DNA of 34,486 bases from Mycobacteriaceae bacterium (GCA_019245755.1 JAFARC010000026.1:1-34486), one strand, 5' to 3'. Positions 1-9,140 are shown, counted from the stretch's first letter. The notes: generated by a model from the sequence alone, not told the origin. Made by a program: numbers and translations.

Positions 1-234
1 GGTGACCACGAACTCCGGATCACGGCCGCGCAGCCGTACATCGACCGATGCCGGCGCCAACTCGCGGGTGATCTCTTCGGCGGCGTGCGACAGTGCCTCA
101 AGCACGACGAGCCGGATCGTCGACTCCAGCGGTGCGCTCAGCCGGTCGGCCAGCGCCGCAGCGTCGTCGCCGCCCGCCCGGGCGGCAACGTTGAGTTCGT
201 GCCGGACCGTGTCCACGTATGGCTGCAACTCCAT
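1..234 (-). CDS. Partial HicB/ribbon-helix-helix type antitoxin-like protein
   Basis: The first 78 residues of a protein whose 3' end lies outside the window. It begins MELQPYVDTVRHEL, is rich in Ala, Arg and Glu, and looks helical and soluble. The start is the ATG at 234, directly after the upstream CcdA-like gene on the same strand (59-bp gap), so it may be the last gene of that operon. From memory, mycobacterial proteins beginning this way are annotated as HicB-family antitoxins carrying a C-terminal DNA-binding segment; that part is not visible here, so the assignment is an inference. The start codon is embedded in a series of TGACRTCA palindromes, which would suit autoregulation by a small dimeric DNA-binding protein. 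It could instead be an unrelated conserved mycobacterial protein. Confidence 0.6.
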   Translation of the reverse strand, partial: MELQPYVDTVRHELNVAARAGGDDAAALADRLSAPLESTIRLVVLEALSHAAEEITRELAPASVDVRLRGRDPEFVVT

Positions 235-276
235 GACGTCATGATGACATCATTTTGATGTCAGGACAAGACGTCA
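234..276. promoter_or_regulatory. Array of TGACRTCA palindromes over a start codon (candidate operator)
   Basis: TGACGTCA at 234-241, TGACATCA at 245-252, TGATGTCA at 256-263 and AGACGTCA at 269-276. The first three start 11 bp apart, about one helical turn. The second and third form a perfect inverted repeat (8-bp arms, 3-bp spacer, 245-263). The array covers the start codon and the upstream region of the antitoxin-like gene. Visible directly; the operator role is inferred. Confidence 0.55.
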
Positions 277-293
277 CTTTGGTGCTCGGGTGA

Positions 294-1145
294 CTAGCGC
301 CGGACCCTGGCCCGCCAGATCCACGCCAGCGCGCCGACCAGGAGCAGGGCCAACCCCGCCAGCCACGGCCAGGCGCCGTGCCGGTACACCCAGCCGGCCA
401 CCACGCCCTGCAGCCGCCCGGCCGCGATGATCACCGGATCTTCGGGGTTGGTGCCGCGGCCGGAGATCCGCACCTCGTAGACGCCGTAGTAGCCGATGTA
501 GAGCCCGACGATGACCAGCAGCGCGCCACTGATCCGGTTGACGAACGGCACGATGGAGCGGATGCGGTCGGTCAGCGCCGAACTGGCGAACGCGGCGGCG
601 ACTGCGAGCGCACCGACGACCAATGCGAAGCCCGCGGCGTAGGCCAAGTACACCCATGCGGTCTGCAGCACCGGCCCGCTGCGGAGACCCGCGCCGGTCA
701 AGGCCAGGAACGGGCCGATCGTGCACGACAGCGACGTGATCGCGTAACTGACCCCGTAGCCCAGCATGGAGCCGATCCGCGCCGTCGGCGCCCATACGCC
801 TTGGTGCGCCAGGGGATTCGGCACAAACACGGTGAGCTCGTGGCCGGAGAGCAGGTAAACGCCGACCGCGACGAGGACCATCCCGATCACCACGGTGACG
901 TACGGCACGTAGCGCTGCACCGTCGAGGCGACCTCCACGGTGAGCAGCCCGAACAAGCCGAAGATGGCCAAAAACCCAACGGTCATCGCCAGCGTGGCCG
1001 CGAACGCGCGTCCAACCGCCGGTGGCCGACCCGTGCCCTCGCCGATGACCAGCGCCAAATACGCCGGCAGCATGGCGAACCCGCACGGGTTGAGGGCGGC
1101 AACCAGGCCAGCGCCGAACGCCAAGCCCGCCAGGTCTTGGTTCAC
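294..1145 (-). CDS. CcdA/DsbD-like thiol-disulfide transmembrane transporter (Rv2877c-like)
   Basis: A 283-residue polytopic membrane protein. CcdA-family proteins carry reducing equivalents from the cytoplasm across the membrane to extracytoplasmic thioredoxin-like proteins. Cys21 lies in NPCGFAMLP at the start of the first membrane segment and Cys141 in SLSCTIGPF of a later one; these are the expected redox pair. Several hydrophobic segments follow, ending in a short basic tail. The start is the GTG at 1145. The gene lies 13 bp after mpt53, which encodes a secreted thioredoxin-like protein and is the natural partner: CcdA would keep Mpt53 redox-active. A role in cytochrome c maturation or metal handling is also possible for this family. 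Confidence 0.85.
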   Translation of the reverse strand: MNQDLAGLAFGAGLVAALNPCGFAMLPAYLALVIGEGTGRPPAVGRAFAATLAMTVGFLAIFGLFGLLTVEVASTVQRYVPYVTVVIGMVLVAVGVYLLSGHELTVFVPNPLAHQGVWAPTARIGSMLGYGVSYAITSLSCTIGPFLALTGAGLRSGPVLQTAWVYLAYAAGFALVVGALAVAAAFASSALTDRIRSIVPFVNRISGALLVIVGLYIGYYGVYEVRISGRGTNPEDPVIIAAGRLQGVVAGWVYRHGAWPWLAGLALLLVGALAWIWRARVRR

Positions 1146-1158
1146 TGTGCGCCGACGC

Positions 1159-1665
1159 CTACGCGGTCAGCGCTCGGACCCGGTCCGCAAGCTCCTGCTC
1201 GGGCATTGCCGCGGTCGGGTTGTTCACAAATGTCGACGAGCCGTCCGGGCGGACGAACAGATACGCCGGCTGCCACGGCACACCGAAACGCGCCCACAAC
1301 GACCCGTCAGCGTCGTTGAGGTTGGTGAAGTTCAGGTTGTACTTCGACACAAAGCCCTGCATCTGTCCGACGTCGGAGCGGCCTGCGATGCCCACGAACG
1401 TCACCTTGGGATTGCTGGCGGACACCTCACTCACACCCGGGGCCTCGATGTTGCAGAACGGGCACCACGGTGTCCAGAACCACAGCACCGTGGGTTTGCC
1501 CTGCAGGCTGGACCCGCTGAACGAGCCGCCGCTGAGCGTGCTGCCGGTGAAGTTGAGACGGGCGTCGGCGCGCACCGCCGCGGGGGTGACGAGGCTCACG
1601 AGCAGCACCGCTGCGGCCGCCGCGAGGACCAAGAATTTGCAACCACTCAAAAGTCCGGTCTTCAC
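1159..1665 (-). CDS. mpt53: Secreted thioredoxin-like disulfide protein Mpt53
   Basis: A 168-residue exported thiol-disulfide oxidoreductase acting outside the membrane. Residues 10-34 form a signal peptide with a likely cleavage after an Ala near VRADA. The mature part has a thioredoxin fold with the active-site pair Cys68 and Cys71 in WCPFC, and a cis-Pro loop at VPWQPAYLF. The GTG start at 1665 is fixed by a near-perfect Shine-Dalgarno, AGGAGGTG at 1680-1673, 7 nt upstream. It is the first gene of a unit with the CcdA-like gene. In M. tuberculosis the homologue, a culture-filtrate antigen, behaves as a DsbE-like oxidant of unfolded proteins. A TGACGTCA palindrome lies upstream at 1702-1709. 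Confidence 0.92.
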   Translation of the reverse strand: MKTGLLSGCKFLVLAAAAAVLLVSLVTPAAVRADARLNFTGSTLSGGSFSGSSLQGKPTVLWFWTPWCPFCNIEAPGVSEVSASNPKVTFVGIAGRSDVGQMQGFVSKYNLNFTNLNDADGSLWARFGVPWQPAYLFVRPDGSSTFVNNPTAAMPEQELADRVRALTA

Positions 1666-1684
1666 GCCACCGCACCTCCTTTGC

Positions 1685-1709
1685 TGACGTTACACCTGAA
1701 GTGACGTCA
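1685..1709. promoter_or_regulatory. TGACGTTA/TGACGTCA pair upstream of mpt53
   Basis: TGACGTTA at 1685-1692 and the perfect palindrome TGACGTCA at 1702-1709 lie just upstream of the mpt53 Shine-Dalgarno. The 8-mer is identical to the one over the antitoxin-like start at 234. A shared regulator for both ends of this operon is an inference. Confidence 0.35.
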
Positions 1710-1910
1710 ACCACACCGGTTCAGTTCAGGGGACCACCACGCGCCATCGGACGCGGTTGCGTGCCTGGTCGGTGGCAGCAGGTTGACCACTGCCGTCTGG
1801 CGGTCGAGGACGCCCGGATCAGTTCTGACGTGTCTGTGACGATCTGCTGACTTCACCACGTTGGGAGGGGTGGGCGGTTTCCGTGGGGGACCTCACGGGC
1901 AGCCTGGGGT

Positions 1911-3242
1911 ATGCCCACGTTGTTGTGGTTTCGCCGTGACCTGCGGCTGCGCGACCTGCCGGCGCTGCTGGGCGCGGCCGCGGCCGGCGACGACGTGTTG
2001 GCGTGTTTCGTGTTCGATCCGCGCCTGGAGGCGTCGTCGGGCCGGCGCCGGCTGCAGTTCCTGTGCGACGCGTTGCGCGAGTTGCGCGACGAGCTCGATG
2101 GGCGGCTGTATGTCACCCGCGGGCGGCCGGAAGAGCGGATTCCCAAGACGGTCAAGCAGATCGGCGCGTCGGCCGTGCACGTGTCGGACGACTTCACGCC
2201 GTTCGGGCGCCGGCGCGACGAGCGGGTGCGGGACGCGCTGGGCGGCGTGCCGTTGAAAGCCGCCGGATCGCCGTACCTGGTGTCACCCGGGCGGGTCGGC
2301 AAGGCCGACGGCCAGCCGTACAAGGTGTTCACCCCATTCTTCCGGCACTGGCGCGAAATCGGTTGGCGCCCACCGGCCGCCACCGCCGCCGACTCGGCAC
2401 GCTGGCTGGACCCGGCCGGGCTGGGGGGCGCTGTCGACATCCCCGACCCGGGTGTGGACTTGGAGCTGGGCGGCGGGGAGCGGGCGGCGCTGCGCCGCTG
2501 GGCGCAGTTCGTCGACACGGCGCTAGACGACTACGCCGAGGACCGCAACCGACCCGACAAAGACGGCACCAGCCGGATGTCGGCGTATCTGAAGTTCGGC
2601 GCGATCCATCCCCGCACAATGGCCGCAGACCTCGACGAACGCCGCGCGGGGCACGCGGCCTACCTGCGCGAGTTGGCATTCCGGGATTTCTATGCCGCGG
2701 TGCTGCACGAGTGGCCCGACAGCGCGTGGTGGAACTGGAACCGCAACTTCGACGCGATCCGGCCGGACACCGGACCTGATGCCGAGCGGTTGTTCGAGGC
2801 CTGGAAGGCCGGCCAGACCGGGTTCGCGATCGTCGACGCCGGGATGCGGCAGCTGTGCGCCGTGGGCTTCATGCCGAACCGGGTTCGGATGATCGTCGCC
2901 TCGTTTCTGGTCAAGGATCTGCATTTGCCGTGGCAGTGGGGCGCACGCTGGTTTTTGGACCAACTCGTCGACGGTGACATCGCCAACAACCAGCACGGCT
3001 GGCAGTGGTGCGCGGGATCGGGCACCGACGCGGCGCCGTACTTCCGGGTGTTCAACCCGGCCGCGCAGGGGCAGCGGTTCGATCCGTCCGGCGAATACGT
3101 GCGCACCTGGGTGCCCGAGCTTCGCGAGGTCGACGACGTCCACCGGCTTGGGAACGACAGGCCGCCGGGCTACCCGGAACCGATCGTCGACCACAAGCGC
3201 GAACGCGCCGAGGCGCTGCGCCGCTACGCGCGGGTCGGCTGA
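1911..3242 (+). CDS. phr: Deoxyribodipyrimidine photolyase (cryptochrome/photolyase family)
   Basis: A 443-residue flavoenzyme that repairs cyclobutane pyrimidine dimers with blue light. The N-terminal alpha/beta antenna domain begins [12 protein letters not shown], diagnostic of the family. The C-terminal helical FAD-binding domain holds [16 protein letters not shown], a Trp-rich stretch around [11 protein letters not shown], and the very conserved blocks [23 protein letters not shown] and [12 protein letters not shown]. Length is normal for class I photolyases. The ATG at 1911 has only a weak ribosome site. The gene is divergent from mpt53. As far as I recall M. tuberculosis has no photolyase, so this fits a pigmented or environmental mycobacterium exposed to light. 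A cryptochrome-like or (6-4) activity cannot be excluded from sequence alone. Confidence 0.93.
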   Translation: MPTLLWFRRDLRLRDLPALLGAAAAGDDVLACFVFDPRLEASSGRRRLQFLCDALRELRDELDGRLYVTRGRPEERIPKTVKQIGASAVHVSDDFTPFGRRRDERVRDALGGVPLKAAGSPYLVSPGRVGKADGQPYKVFTPFFRHWREIGWRPPAATAADSARWLDPAGLGGAVDIPDPGVDLELGGGERAALRRWAQFVDTALDDYAEDRNRPDKDGTSRMSAYLKFGAIHPRTMAADLDERRAGHAAYLRELAFRDFYAAVLHEWPDSAWWNWNRNFDAIRPDTGPDAERLFEAWKAGQTGFAIVDAGMRQLCAVGFMPNRVRMIVASFLVKDLHLPWQWGARWFLDQLVDGDIANNQHGWQWCAGSGTDAAPYFRVFNPAAQGQRFDPSGEYVRTWVPELREVDDVHRLGNDRPPGYPEPIVDHKRERAEALRRYARVG

Positions 3243-3292
3243 AGCCGGTATGCCAGAATGTGGCAATCGCCCGTCAACCGAGCAGGAGCGCC

Positions 3293-3547
3293 GTGGCCAG
3301 CACCGAGGTCGAACGACACACCGGGGTAGACGTCGAGGACGTGCCGTCCGCCGACTGGGGCTGGAGCGGCACCGCGCCCCGGGTGTGGCACGTGGTACTC
3401 ATTCTGATCGCGGCGTTCCTGCTGTTCATGATCGACGGGAACCAGGTCGGCCACGTCGAGGACTACTTCCTCATCGCGTTCGCCGCGGGCATCCTGATCG
3501 TGGTGGGCCGCGACTGGTGGCTGCGGCGCCGCGGGCTGACCCGCTGA
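3293..3547 (+). CDS. Small DUF2631-like membrane protein (Rv2876-like)
   Basis: An 84-residue protein. The GTG start at 3293 follows AGGAG by 4 nt and gives the N-terminus [20 protein letters not shown], which is soluble and acidic. Two hydrophobic segments follow, around [16 protein letters not shown] and [16 protein letters not shown], with a basic C-terminus ([10 protein letters not shown]) likely on the cytoplasmic side. It matches my memory of a conserved mycobacterial membrane protein (Rv2876, DUF2631) next to mpt53. No enzymatic motif is visible and its function is unknown. It begins 50 bp after the photolyase and may be co-transcribed with it. Confidence 0.75.
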   Translation: MASTEVERHTGVDVEDVPSADWGWSGTAPRVWHVVLILIAAFLLFMIDGNQVGHVEDYFLIAFAAGILIVVGRDWWLRRRGLTR

Positions 3548-3572
3548 GGAGCTGACGCGCTGAGGAGCCCGA

Positions 3573-3599
3573 AACTGCAGCCGCTGCGGAATTTTTCGG
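3573..3599 (+). terminator. Weak candidate terminator after the DUF2631 gene
   Basis: A short GCAG-CCG-CTGC stem followed by a GGAATTTTT tract lies just after the DUF2631 stop, between convergent genes (rlmN ends at 3629 on the other strand). The stem is short, so this is tentative. Confidence 0.3.
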
Positions 3600-3628
3600 C
3601 GTGTCGCGCGCTGGAGTCGGTGTCGCGG

Positions 3629-4720
3629 CTACTGCTGGGCCGTGGCGGCCAATTGACCGCAGGCGGCGGCGATCTCGCGGCCCCTGGTGTCGCGCACGGT
3701 GCATGACACGCCCCGCTGGCGGACCCGGTTGACGAACTCGCGTTCGGCGGGCTTCGGGCTGGCGTCCCACCGGCTGCCCGGGGTCGGGTTCAGCGGGATG
3801 ACATTGACGTGCACCAGCGGCCCGAGCGCGCCGCGCAACCGCCTGCCCAGCAGGTCAGCTCGCCACGGCTGGTCGTTGACGTCGCGGATCAACGCGTACT
3901 CGATGGACACCCGCCGACCCGTCGCGTCGGCGTAATACCTTGCCGCGTCGAGGGCTTCGGCGATCTTCCAGCGGTTGTTCACCGGCACCAGGGTGTTGCG
4001 CAGCTCGTCGTCGGGGGCGTGCAGCGACAGCGCCAACGTGACGTTGAGGCGTTCGTCGGCCAGCTTGCGGACCGCCGGTGCCAGCCCGACCGTCGACACG
4101 GTCACCGAGCGCGCGGAGATGCCGAAACCCTCCGGCGGCACCGCGGTGATACGGCGCACAGCGCCCAGCACCCGGTTGTAGTTGGCCAGCGGTTCACCCA
4201 TGCCCATGAACACGACGTTCGACAATCGGCCGTGGTCGCGGTCCCGCAACTGCACTGCAGCCGCGCGCACCTGCTCGAGAATCTCGGCCGTCGACAGGTT
4301 GCGGGTCAGCCCGCCCTGGCCGGTGGCGCAGAACGGGCACGCCATGCCACAACCGGCCTGTGACGAGATGCAGACCGTGTTGCGTTGCGGATACCGCATC
4401 AGTACCGACTCGAACGTGGTGCCATCGACGGCCCGCCACAACGTCTTGCGGGTCTGTCCGGCGTCGCACTCGACCTGGGAGACCGGCGTCAACAGCGTCG
4501 GGAAGATGGCCTCGGCGACCCGGTCGCGCAGGGCCGCCGGCAGATCGGTCATCTGGCGCGGGTCGGCGATCAACCGCCCGTAGTACTGGTGGGCCAGCTG
4601 GCCGGCCCGGAACGCCGGCAGGCCCAGTTCGCCGACCGCCGCGACGCGGCCGGCGGCGTCCAGATCGGCCAGGTGCCGCGGCGGCGGTTGCCGGCGCGGC
4701 GCGGTGAACACCAACTCCAT
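3629..4720 (-). CDS. rlmN: Dual-specificity RNA methyltransferase RlmN
   Basis: A 363-residue radical SAM enzyme that methylates C2 of adenine 2503 in 23S rRNA and of A37 in some tRNAs. The 4Fe-4S ligands are Cys124, Cys128 and Cys131 in CGMACPFC. Upstream ISSQAG and downstream [32 protein letters not shown] and [11 protein letters not shown] are signature blocks. The methyl-carrying and resolving Cys candidates lie in the C-terminal region (VSCTVRD and AAACGQL). The N-terminal accessory domain includes [11 protein letters not shown]. The start [10 protein letters not shown] at 4720 lies 7 bp after the upstream LysR gene stop, so the two may share transcripts. Confidence 0.95.
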   Translation of the reverse strand: MELVFTAPRRQPPPRHLADLDAAGRVAAVGELGLPAFRAGQLAHQYYGRLIADPRQMTDLPAALRDRVAEAIFPTLLTPVSQVECDAGQTRKTLWRAVDGTTFESVLMRYPQRNTVCISSQAGCGMACPFCATGQGGLTRNLSTAEILEQVRAAAVQLRDRDHGRLSNVVFMGMGEPLANYNRVLGAVRRITAVPPEGFGISARSVTVSTVGLAPAVRKLADERLNVTLALSLHAPDDELRNTLVPVNNRWKIAEALDAARYYADATGRRVSIEYALIRDVNDQPWRADLLGRRLRGALGPLVHVNVIPLNPTPGSRWDASPKPAEREFVNRVRQRGVSCTVRDTRGREIAAACGQLAATAQQ

Positions 4721-4727
4721 GACGCCG

Positions 4728-5579
4728 CTACCCTTGCGCGGCCAGCACGTCGCGGACCGCGTCGTCGACGGTGGCCAGCACCGATTCCTCGATGCCCGCC
4801 CGGCCCCGGACGAACACCGAAGCCCGGTTGGCCGCAGGCATGCCTTCGGCCGGGCACAGGCCGTCGGGCAGCCGGCCGATCACCGGCAGCAGCGCCACGC
4901 CCAGGCCGGAGCGGACCGCCGCGTACAGCCCGGCCAGGTCGCCACATTCGGCCGCGATCTGATACTCGACACCCAGCTTTTCGAGCGCGGCGAAGGCCGG
5001 CTCACGCAGCGTGCACGGCTCGCCGAAGATCACCAGCGGCAGCGGCTCGCCCGACGGTGCGGCGAAGGCGCGTGCCGAAATCCAGGTCAGCTCCACCACA
5101 CCCGAGGCGTTGGCGCGGTCGAACCCGGAGCCGTCGAGCAACACCGCGAGATCAACCAGTCCGCGCTCGATCGCGTCGGCCAGCGACACGTTGCGGTCCA
5201 GCCGGAAGCGCACCCGCCAGTCCGGCAACCGCTGCCGCAACGCGCCGGTCAGGCCGGGCAGCAGCACGTCGGCGCCGTGCTCGGTGGCCCCGATGACCAG
5301 CACGCGGCGATCCGTCGCGCCCAGGTCGTCCAGGGCGCTGTCGTGGGCGGCCAGGATCGTGCGCGCATGCCGCAGCACCCGCTGCCCCAGTTCGGTGAAC
5401 ACCACGCCGCGGCCGGACCGCTCGACCACCGGCGCGCCGACCACCGCCTCGATCTTGCGCAGATGCTGGCTGACCGCCGACTGCGTCAGGTGCAGCGCCG
5501 CCGCCGCACGGTGAAATCCACCACAATCGGCGACCGCCACCACGCTGCGCAGCGGGGCGATGTCGAGCACCTGAACCAT
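4728..5579 (-). CDS. LysR-family transcriptional regulator
   Basis: A 283-residue regulator. The N-terminal winged helix-turn-helix (residues 1-60) contains the typical [20 protein letters not shown] recognition region. The rest is a periplasmic-binding-protein-like effector domain with the usual ending of a LysR inducer domain ([11 protein letters not shown]). It is divergent from the EamA-type transporter gene and the intergenic region holds two copies of a 13-bp repeat, so it most likely controls that transporter and itself in response to a small ligand, perhaps the exported compound. Ligand identity cannot be read from the sequence. Confidence 0.9.
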   Translation of the reverse strand: MVQVLDIAPLRSVVAVADCGGFHRAAAALHLTQSAVSQHLRKIEAVVGAPVVERSGRGVVFTELGQRVLRHARTILAAHDSALDDLGATDRRVLVIGATEHGADVLLPGLTGALRQRLPDWRVRFRLDRNVSLADAIERGLVDLAVLLDGSGFDRANASGVVELTWISARAFAAPSGEPLPLVIFGEPCTLREPAFAALEKLGVEYQIAAECGDLAGLYAAVRSGLGVALLPVIGRLPDGLCPAEGMPAANRASVFVRGRAGIEESVLATVDDAVRDVLAAQG

Positions 5580-5594
5580 CCGGCCACTGTAGTG

Positions 5595-5694
5595 CGATCA
5601 GCAATAACGATCAATATCGCGGGACGTTACTGCAGGATATGGGAATAGTGCCGAGATACGATAAGCATTCGCGATCGGTCACGATCAGCAATAA
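5595..5694. promoter_or_regulatory. LysR-type intergenic operator region with paired 13-bp repeats
   Basis: The sequence CGATCAGCAATAA occurs exactly at 5595-5607 and again at 5682-5694, 87 bp apart and in the same orientation, in the AT-richer stretch between the divergent lysR and eamA genes. Related fragments (ACGATCA at 5608-5614, CGATAAGC near 5659) lie between them. Two sites bending intergenic DNA is typical of LysR regulators; the assignment to this regulator is inferred. Confidence 0.5.
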
Positions 5695-5725
5695 TCGTTG
5701 GACTCGGTCGTTTGCGGTCGCGAGC

Positions 5726-6760
5726 ATGGCAAGCATGGACATGCGCCCCATGCCACTGCGCACCGCGTCCGCGGTCACGTTCTTCTACGCGCTGGGCTAC
5801 CCGATCGGCAATCTTGCGGTCGCCGGCATGACCCCGATGGCCGCGCTGGTGCTGCGGTTCGGGCTAGCGGCCACCATCCTGGGCGCGTGGACACAGCTGT
5901 CGGGCGTCGGGTGGCCGAGGGGCCGCCAGCTCGGGCACGTCGTGGTCACCGGCCTGCTGATGCAGGCCGCGCAGTTCTGCTGCTTGTACGAGGCGGTCCA
6001 GCGCGGGGCGCCCGCGGTGTTGTGCGCGGTGCTCATCGCGATGAACCCGGTGGTCACCGCCATCCTCGGCGCGGTGTTCCTCGGCGAGCGGCTCAACCGA
6101 GCGCGTGTGGTGGCGCTGCTGCTGGGCATGATCGCGGTGCTTTCCGCATGCGCGAGCAGGCTGATGGCCACCCACGGCGTGGACCCGGTCATCGTGCTGC
6201 TGGTGATCGCGCTGCTCGGCCTGTCGGCGGGCGGCATCTACCAGCAGCGGTTCTGCGCCGACGTCGACTTCCGGGCCATCAGCGCGCTGCAGAACGCGGT
6301 TGCGTTCATCCCGGCCGCGGCGCTGGCAGCCCTGACCCCGTTCGCCGTTCACGATCCGGTGAAAGCCGGCGTCGCGATCGCGGGCATTGTGCTGCTGAAC
6401 GCGACACTGGCCGTCAGCCTCTACGTGCGTGCGATCAACGCCCACGGCGCGGCGGCGGTGACGATGCTGTTCGCGGTCATCCCCGCGGTGGCTGGCCTGT
6501 TGTCGTGGCTGATGCTGGGTCAGCGACCCGATGTCGGCATCGCCGCCGGGCTGGCGGTCGGCGCGGTCGCCTGCTATCTGAACGCGAACTTCGGCTTTTC
6601 GCCGCGGGGCTCATCGCGACGGGCGTCAGGCCAGCAACGTCAGGACGATCCAGGTCGCGACCGCCGACGGGAGCATGGCGTCGATGCGGTCCATCAGGCC
6701 ACCATGACCGGGGAGCAGCGTGCCCATGTCCTTGATGCCGAGGTCGCGTTTGACCTGTGA
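5726..6760 (+). CDS. EamA/DMT-family membrane transporter
   Basis: A drug/metabolite transporter superfamily protein with about ten hydrophobic segments in two EamA halves (NPVVTAILGAVFLGERL ends the first; FAVIPAVAGLLSWLMLGQRP lies in the second). Such proteins usually export amino acids or metabolites. The reading frame is open from 5639, but that upstream stretch holds the second 13-bp LysR repeat, so a start at 5726, 5735 or 5741 is preferred; none has a clear ribosome site. The membrane part ends near NANFGFSPRG (about 6610). The frame then stays open for roughly 50 more residues of Arg/Gln-rich sequence to 6760, running 135 bp antisense into cdsA. That tail does not look like transporter sequence and may reflect loss of an earlier stop. 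Confidence 0.85.
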   Translation: MASMDMRPMPLRTASAVTFFYALGYPIGNLAVAGMTPMAALVLRFGLAATILGAWTQLSGVGWPRGRQLGHVVVTGLLMQAAQFCCLYEAVQRGAPAVLCAVLIAMNPVVTAILGAVFLGERLNRARVVALLLGMIAVLSACASRLMATHGVDPVIVLLVIALLGLSAGGIYQQRFCADVDFRAISALQNAVAFIPAAALAALTPFAVHDPVKAGVAIAGIVLLNATLAVSLYVRAINAHGAAAVTMLFAVIPAVAGLLSWLMLGQRPDVGIAAGLAVGAVACYLNANFGFSPRGSSRRASGQQRQDDPGRDRRREHGVDAVHQATMTGEQRAHVLDAEVAFDL

Positions 6761-7516
6761 CTCGACGAGGTCGCCCAGCGCACCGGTGATCACCAGCATC
6801 AGGCCCAGTGGCACACCAACCCAGGCCGGCTTGTGCAGCAGGAACGCGACGGCCAGCACCGAGGCGGTGACCCCGAACAGCAGCGAACCGCCGAGGCCCT
6901 CCCACGACTTCTTCGGGCTGATGGCCGGAACCATCAGATGTTTGCCGAACAGCACGCCGGCGACGTAGCCGCCGACGTCGGAGCACACCACGGTGAGCAT
7001 CAGGCAGAACACCCGGGCGGCGCCGTCGTGGGGGTAGATGAGCAGTGCGCCGAAACTGGCGAACAACGGTACCCAGGTCGCCAGGAAAACGGTGGCGGAG
7101 ATGTCGCGCAGATAATTCACCGGCTGCTCGGCCAGTCCGTGGCCGACCAGACGCCAGATCAAGCAGACCACCACCGTGGCCGCGAAGCCGCCCAACGCCC
7201 CGGCGGCTCCGTACGGCCATGTCAGCCACAGCATGGCCTGGCCCCCGATCAGCAACGGCACGATCGGGATCGCGTACCCCGCTTCGCGCAGTCTCCTGGT
7301 CACCTCGTGGGAGGCGATCGGAATGGCCAGCGCCAGCACCACCAACCACAACTTCGGCGCGAACACCAGGATCACGATCAGGATCCCGCCCAACGCGGCG
7401 CCGACCGCGATCGCGGCGGGCAGGTTGCGCCCGGCGCGCGAGGTTTTCGGGCCCTTCGCCCCGTCGGGGCTGCCTGTGTCGGTTTCGGCCACGGAAGTCG
7501 GTCGCTGCGCGGTCAT
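6626..7516 (-). CDS. cdsA: Phosphatidate cytidylyltransferase
   Basis: A 296-residue integral membrane enzyme that makes CDP-diacylglycerol from phosphatidic acid and CTP, the precursor of phosphatidylinositol, PIMs and cardiolipin. About 40 hydrophilic N-terminal residues precede seven to eight membrane segments. The C-terminal signature is complete: SQVKRDLGIKD followed by PGHGGLMDRID, with the conserved Lys-Arg, Lys-Asp and Asp residues. Its ATG (7516) abuts the frr stop (7517-7519) exactly, implying translational coupling in a pyrH-frr-cdsA operon. Its last 45 codons overlap the antisense end of the eamA frame. Confidence 0.95.
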   Translation of the reverse strand: MTAQRPTSVAETDTGSPDGAKGPKTSRAGRNLPAAIAVGAALGGILIVILVFAPKLWLVVLALAIPIASHEVTRRLREAGYAIPIVPLLIGGQAMLWLTWPYGAAGALGGFAATVVVCLIWRLVGHGLAEQPVNYLRDISATVFLATWVPLFASFGALLIYPHDGAARVFCLMLTVVCSDVGGYVAGVLFGKHLMVPAISPKKSWEGLGGSLLFGVTASVLAVAFLLHKPAWVGVPLGLMLVITGALGDLVESQVKRDLGIKDMGTLLPGHGGLMDRIDAMLPSAVATWIVLTLLA

Positions 7517-8074
7517 TCAGACCTCGAGCAGCTCGCCTTCTTTGTGTTTGACGAGTTCGTCGATCTGGGTGACGTATTGGTGGGTGGTTTTGTCGAGGTC
7601 CTTCTCGGCGCGGCCGACGTCATCCTCCCCGGCTTCGCCGTCGCGGCGGATGCGATGGAGTTCCTCCATCGCCTTGCGACGGATGTTGCGCACCGACACC
7701 CGCGCGTCCTCGCCCTTGGCCTTGGCCTGCTTGACCAGATCGCGGCGGCGTTCCTCGGTCAGCTGCGGGATCGCGACGCGGATCACATTGCCGTCGTTGG
7801 TCGGGTTCACACCGAGGTCGGAGTCCCGGATCGCCTTCTCGATCGGGCCCAGCTGGGACTGCTCGTACGGCTTGATGACGACCAGCCGCGCTTCCGGCAC
7901 GTTGATGCCGGACAACTGGGTGATGGGGGTGGCCGTGCCGTAGTAGTCGACGGTGATGCGGGAGAACATGCCCGGATTGGCCCGGCCGGTGCGGATGGAC
8001 GCCAAGTCGTCGCGGGCGACGGCGACGGCCTTCTCCATCTTCTCTTCAGCGTCGAAGAGGGTTTCGTCGATCAC
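7517..8074 (-). CDS. frr: Ribosome recycling factor
   Basis: A 185-residue factor that, with EF-G, splits the post-termination ribosome. The sequence is typical: [17 protein letters not shown], then [12 protein letters not shown], and a C-terminal coiled-coil arm with the [16 protein letters not shown] block. The GTG at 8074 is chosen over an upstream in-frame ATG because GAGGAG lies 6-7 nt before it and because the protein then has the family's usual length. That Shine-Dalgarno overlaps the end of pyrH, whose stop is 10 bp upstream. Confidence 0.96.
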   Translation of the reverse strand: MIDETLFDAEEKMEKAVAVARDDLASIRTGRANPGMFSRITVDYYGTATPITQLSGINVPEARLVVIKPYEQSQLGPIEKAIRDSDLGVNPTNDGNVIRVAIPQLTEERRRDLVKQAKAKGEDARVSVRNIRRKAMEELHRIRRDGEAGEDDVGRAEKDLDKTTHQYVTQIDELVKHKEGELLEV

Positions 8075-8084
8075 GGCGTCCTCC

Positions 8085-8849
8085 TCAGGTGGTGACCAGT
8101 GTTCCGATCTTCTCACCCGCGACGGCCCGCGCGATATTGCCGTCGGTCAACAGGTTGAAAACCAGGATCGGCATGCCGTTGTCCATGCACAGGCTGAACG
8201 CGGTAGCGTCGGCCACCCGCAGCCCGCGGTCGATGACCTCGCGATGGGTGATCTCGGTGAGCAGCTCGGCGTCCGGGTTAGCCCGCGGGTCGTCGGTGAA
8301 CACCCCGTCCACTGCCTTGGCCATCAGCACGACATCCGCGCCGATCTCCAGCGCGCGCTGTGCCGCAGTGGTGTCGGTGGAGAAGTACGGCAGACCCATC
8401 CCGGCGCCGAAGATCACGACCCGGCCCTTCTCGAGGTGCCTGCGGGCGCGCAGCGGAATGTAGGGCTCGGCGACCTGGCCCATCGTGATCGCGGTCTGCA
8501 CCCGGGTTGCGATATCTTCCTTTTCCAGAAAGTCCTGCAGGGCAAGGCTGTTCATGACCGTACCGAGCATGCCCATGTAGTCCGAACGGGTGCGCTCCAT
8601 GCCGCGCTGCTGGAGTTGGGCGCCGCGGAAGAAGTTGCCGCCGCCGATGACGACCGCAACCTGCACGCCGCTTCGAACCACCTCGGCGATCTGCCTGGCC
8701 ACCTGGTGCACCACGTCGGGGTCCAGGCCGACCTGGCCGCCGCCGAACATCTCACCACCGAGTTTGAGCAGCACCCGCGAGTATTTCGGCCTGCCCTGGG
8801 GGTGCGGAACCGACGACGCACCGTTCGTGCTGGTCGCGTCCTCGCCCAT
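8085..8849 (-). CDS. pyrH: Uridylate kinase
   Basis: A 254-residue bacterial-type UMP kinase of the amino acid kinase fold, phosphorylating UMP to UDP. The phosphate-binding [13 protein letters not shown], the IGGGNFFRG loop, and [11 protein letters not shown] are diagnostic. The ATG at 8849 is preceded by GGAGGAG at 8860-8854; a longer in-frame extension upstream is not family-like. The N-terminus carries about 20 extra polar residues before the core, as in other mycobacteria. It is the first gene of the pyrH-frr-cdsA group. Hexameric bacterial UMP kinases are typically GTP-activated and UTP-inhibited, which is family knowledge. Confidence 0.96.
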   Translation of the reverse strand: MGEDATSTNGASSVPHPQGRPKYSRVLLKLGGEMFGGGQVGLDPDVVHQVARQIAEVVRSGVQVAVVIGGGNFFRGAQLQQRGMERTRSDYMGMLGTVMNSLALQDFLEKEDIATRVQTAITMGQVAEPYIPLRARRHLEKGRVVIFGAGMGLPYFSTDTTAAQRALEIGADVVLMAKAVDGVFTDDPRANPDAELLTEITHREVIDRGLRVADATAFSLCMDNGMPILVFNLLTDGNIARAVAGEKIGTLVTT

Positions 8850-9140
8850 CGGACTCCTCCGCTCCTCGCATGAGAGCGCCATCGGAGGCGGTTTGCCCGG
8901 TGCGGCTCTCCAATGGCACTCCCAATCCTGCCTCATCGGGCCTGCACCGCGACGGCCGGGTGGCACGTGTCGGGTTACGGCAGGTGCGCGGACCGGCGGT
9001 CGGCGTCGCGGCAGTCGTGCCGCACCGACCCGAGGGTCGTAACGGCAGGGACAGTGCAGGCCGCGACGACATCCTCACACGGCACGGCGAGCCCAGGGCA
9101 ACGCGACTACCAGACAGTGGCTATCGCATCGAAGCGGCGA

